A stretch of 64,000 nt of DNA from positions 1 to 64,000 of the forward strand of contig NZ_CP108568.1 in NCBI RefSeq assembly GCF_036010485.1, written 5' to 3'. Of the stretch, positions 63,210 to 64,000 are shown piece after piece. Each line of letters starts with the position of its first letter. Position 1 is the first letter of the stretch. The notes beneath the pieces are model-generated. The model ran no database searches, had not been told where the DNA came from, and saw only the letters and a program-made list of their open reading frames with translations. A program made the translations under genes and the position numbers. The stretch comes from Streptomyces sp. NBC_01198. Lineage in GTDB: Bacteria > Actinomycetota > Actinomycetes > Streptomycetales > Streptomycetaceae.

Positions 63210-63792
63210 ACCGACCCGGGCCGGGCTCGGCCAGCCAGCCCCGCGCGACCAGGTCCTTCGCCTTCGACCGCAAGCCCTCCACCCGCGCCGGCACCACGTC
63301 CATACCGAACGATGCGGCCATCTCCTGGCAGGTCAGCGGCCCTTGATGAAGCCGGACACGCTCCGCGAGGAGCTGCACCATGCGCTGGTAGTCCACCGAC
63401 AGAACCGACCAGCCGAGGCCCTCACGCCACACCGGCACCTGCGACCTCGGCTTCACCGCATCCGACCGCACCGACGGCACGTGCTCGCCCAGCGGATCCG
63501 GAGTGGTCTTCGTGCCGATGGTCTCGGCGCTGCCGGGTGCCAGCACCGTATCGACGCGCCTGCGGGCGATCGCCACTCCTGCCATTCCAGCTCGGCCGCG
63601 GCCAGCTCGGCCTGGATCCGGTCGGCCTCCTCCCGCAGCCGGCCAACGCGACGACGAGCAGCGAGCTCGTGCTGTTCCAGCAGTCCGACAACCGACGGCA
63701 TCCCGGCCTCCCCGGCGAGTAACAACCCGACAGGCCACAACTCCCACGAAATCACCGAACCCATGCCTGACCAGCGAAAACGCCGCCCTCAA
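63166..63792 (-). CDS. IS5 passenger: coiled-coil / winged-helix protein (element D)
   Basis: Up to 208 residues as one open frame, but its N-terminal part looks out of phase: the coiled coil (VGRLREEADRIQAELAAAEL) lies in another frame (63764 downward) and joins near 63580. The C-terminal half is clear: VPVWREGLGWSVLSVDYQRM, LTCQEMAASFGMDVVPARVE and RGWLAEPGPGRFTP. A single-base shift has therefore probably broken this copy. It is convergent with the transposase. Confidence 0.6.
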   Translation of the reverse strand: MRAAFSLVRHGFGDFVGVVACRVVTRRGGRDAVGCRTAGTARARCSSSRWPAAGGGRPDPGRAGRGRAGMAGVAIARRRVDTVLAPGSAETIGTKTTPDPLGEHVPSVRSDAVKPRSQVPVWREGLGWSVLSVDYQRMVQLLAERVRLHQGPLTCQEMAASFGMDVVPARVEGLRSKAKDLVARGWLAEPGPGRFTPAAGVSGPGGGS

Positions 63793-63871
63793 GTTCGGAA
63801 CGACAACAGCGACTGACGGGGCCGCAGGGGGCGGTTGGAGGGTTCTCGGAGGTAGCTGGCAGCCTGGGGCG

Positions 63872-64000
63872 GTGCTGATCGACGGATATGAGGACGCCCC
63901 GCTCGTTGCCGGGGAAGAGCTGCTTTCCCTGCCGGGGTTCTGGGCTGCCTACCTGATGTGGCTATGCGAAACGGAAGAGGACGAGCCGGACCCGGCATGG
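63872..64000 (+). CDS. Partial hypothetical protein running off the window
   Basis: 43 codons from GTG 63872: VLIDGYEDAPLVAGEELLSL, then PGFWAAYLMWLCETEEDEPD. Preceded by a GGAGG-type tract near 63848. Too short to assign. Confidence 0.5.
   Translation, partial: MLIDGYEDAPLVAGEELLSLPGFWAAYLMWLCETEEDEPDPAW

Larger units (their letters stand above)
62149..63813 (+). mobile_element. IS5-family element D with passenger gene
   Basis: 1,665 bp, same inverted repeat as B and C (GTCGCTGTTGTCGTTCCG) but diverged inside. The flanks are TCA on the left and TGA on the right, so no intact duplication remains. Confidence 0.9.

Overview
The window is high-GC actinomycete DNA that looks like Streptomyces: strong G/C third-position bias, GTG starts, MocR and HxlR regulators, a TtrA-type helicase and IS families typical of that genus. 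The first 211 bases are a dense run of short perfect palindromes, followed at once by a small HTH gene and a TtrA-like telomere-associated helicase. The left side is therefore best read as the terminal or subterminal region of a linear chromosome or plasmid. I saw no rRNA, tRNA or CRISPR array.

Region by region. 1-8.1 kb: telomere-like hairpins, HTH gene, ttrA, a 1.1k-residue helical protein with a HEPN-like N-terminal motif, and a DUF6308-like protein. 8.2-11.9 kb: an IS3 element and an IS630 element that break a TPR-like gene. 12-16.4 kb: a lower-GC hypothetical gene, a HEPN-like RNase candidate and a degenerate trypsin-fold protein. 16.5-18.6 kb: IS5 element A between an aminotransferase tail and an antiporter tail. 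18.6-23.1 kb: a MocR regulator, MFS transporter and glutamate-racemase-like gene, then a Nudix gene. 23.3-28.1 kb: a GHKL ATPase/PD-(D/E)XK nuclease gene split by IS5 element B, divergent from a DUF3800 gene. 28.1-34.2 kb: a broken HTH region, a lipoprotein, a second IS3 copy and a truncated TniA/TniB-like transposon that cut a merR gene. 34.4-38.9 kb: an HxlR-controlled catabolic operon (nitrilase, frameshifted membrane protein, amidase, tautomerase). 39-42.3 kb: a truncated PAS-type regulator and an ABC exporter operon with a MerR regulator. 42.4-45.4 kb: a Nudix remnant, an IS3 remnant, IS5 element C and a serine resolvase with res-like sites. 45.5-50.3 kb: a class V aminotransferase and an aminopeptidase P inside what looks like a Tn3-type element whose tnpA is cut by an IS427-group element. 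50.3-64 kb: small genes and remnants (GNAT, integrase tail, CPCC protein, istB tail), several IS elements, and one housekeeping-type gene, an auxiliary trpS with an apparent Trp attenuator. The window ends inside a gene.

The region is a subterminal accessory zone repeatedly hit by transposons. Several insertions keep clean target duplications, so the interrupted genes can be rebuilt on paper: the TPR gene (TA), the GHKL nuclease (TCA) and tnpA (TTAA). The most promising undescribed biology is the GHKL-nuclease/DUF3800 pair, the two HEPN-type proteins, the transposition ATPase that shares a DNA-binding front end with its own transposase, and the IS5 elements that all carry a convergent coiled-coil/winged-helix passenger gene.
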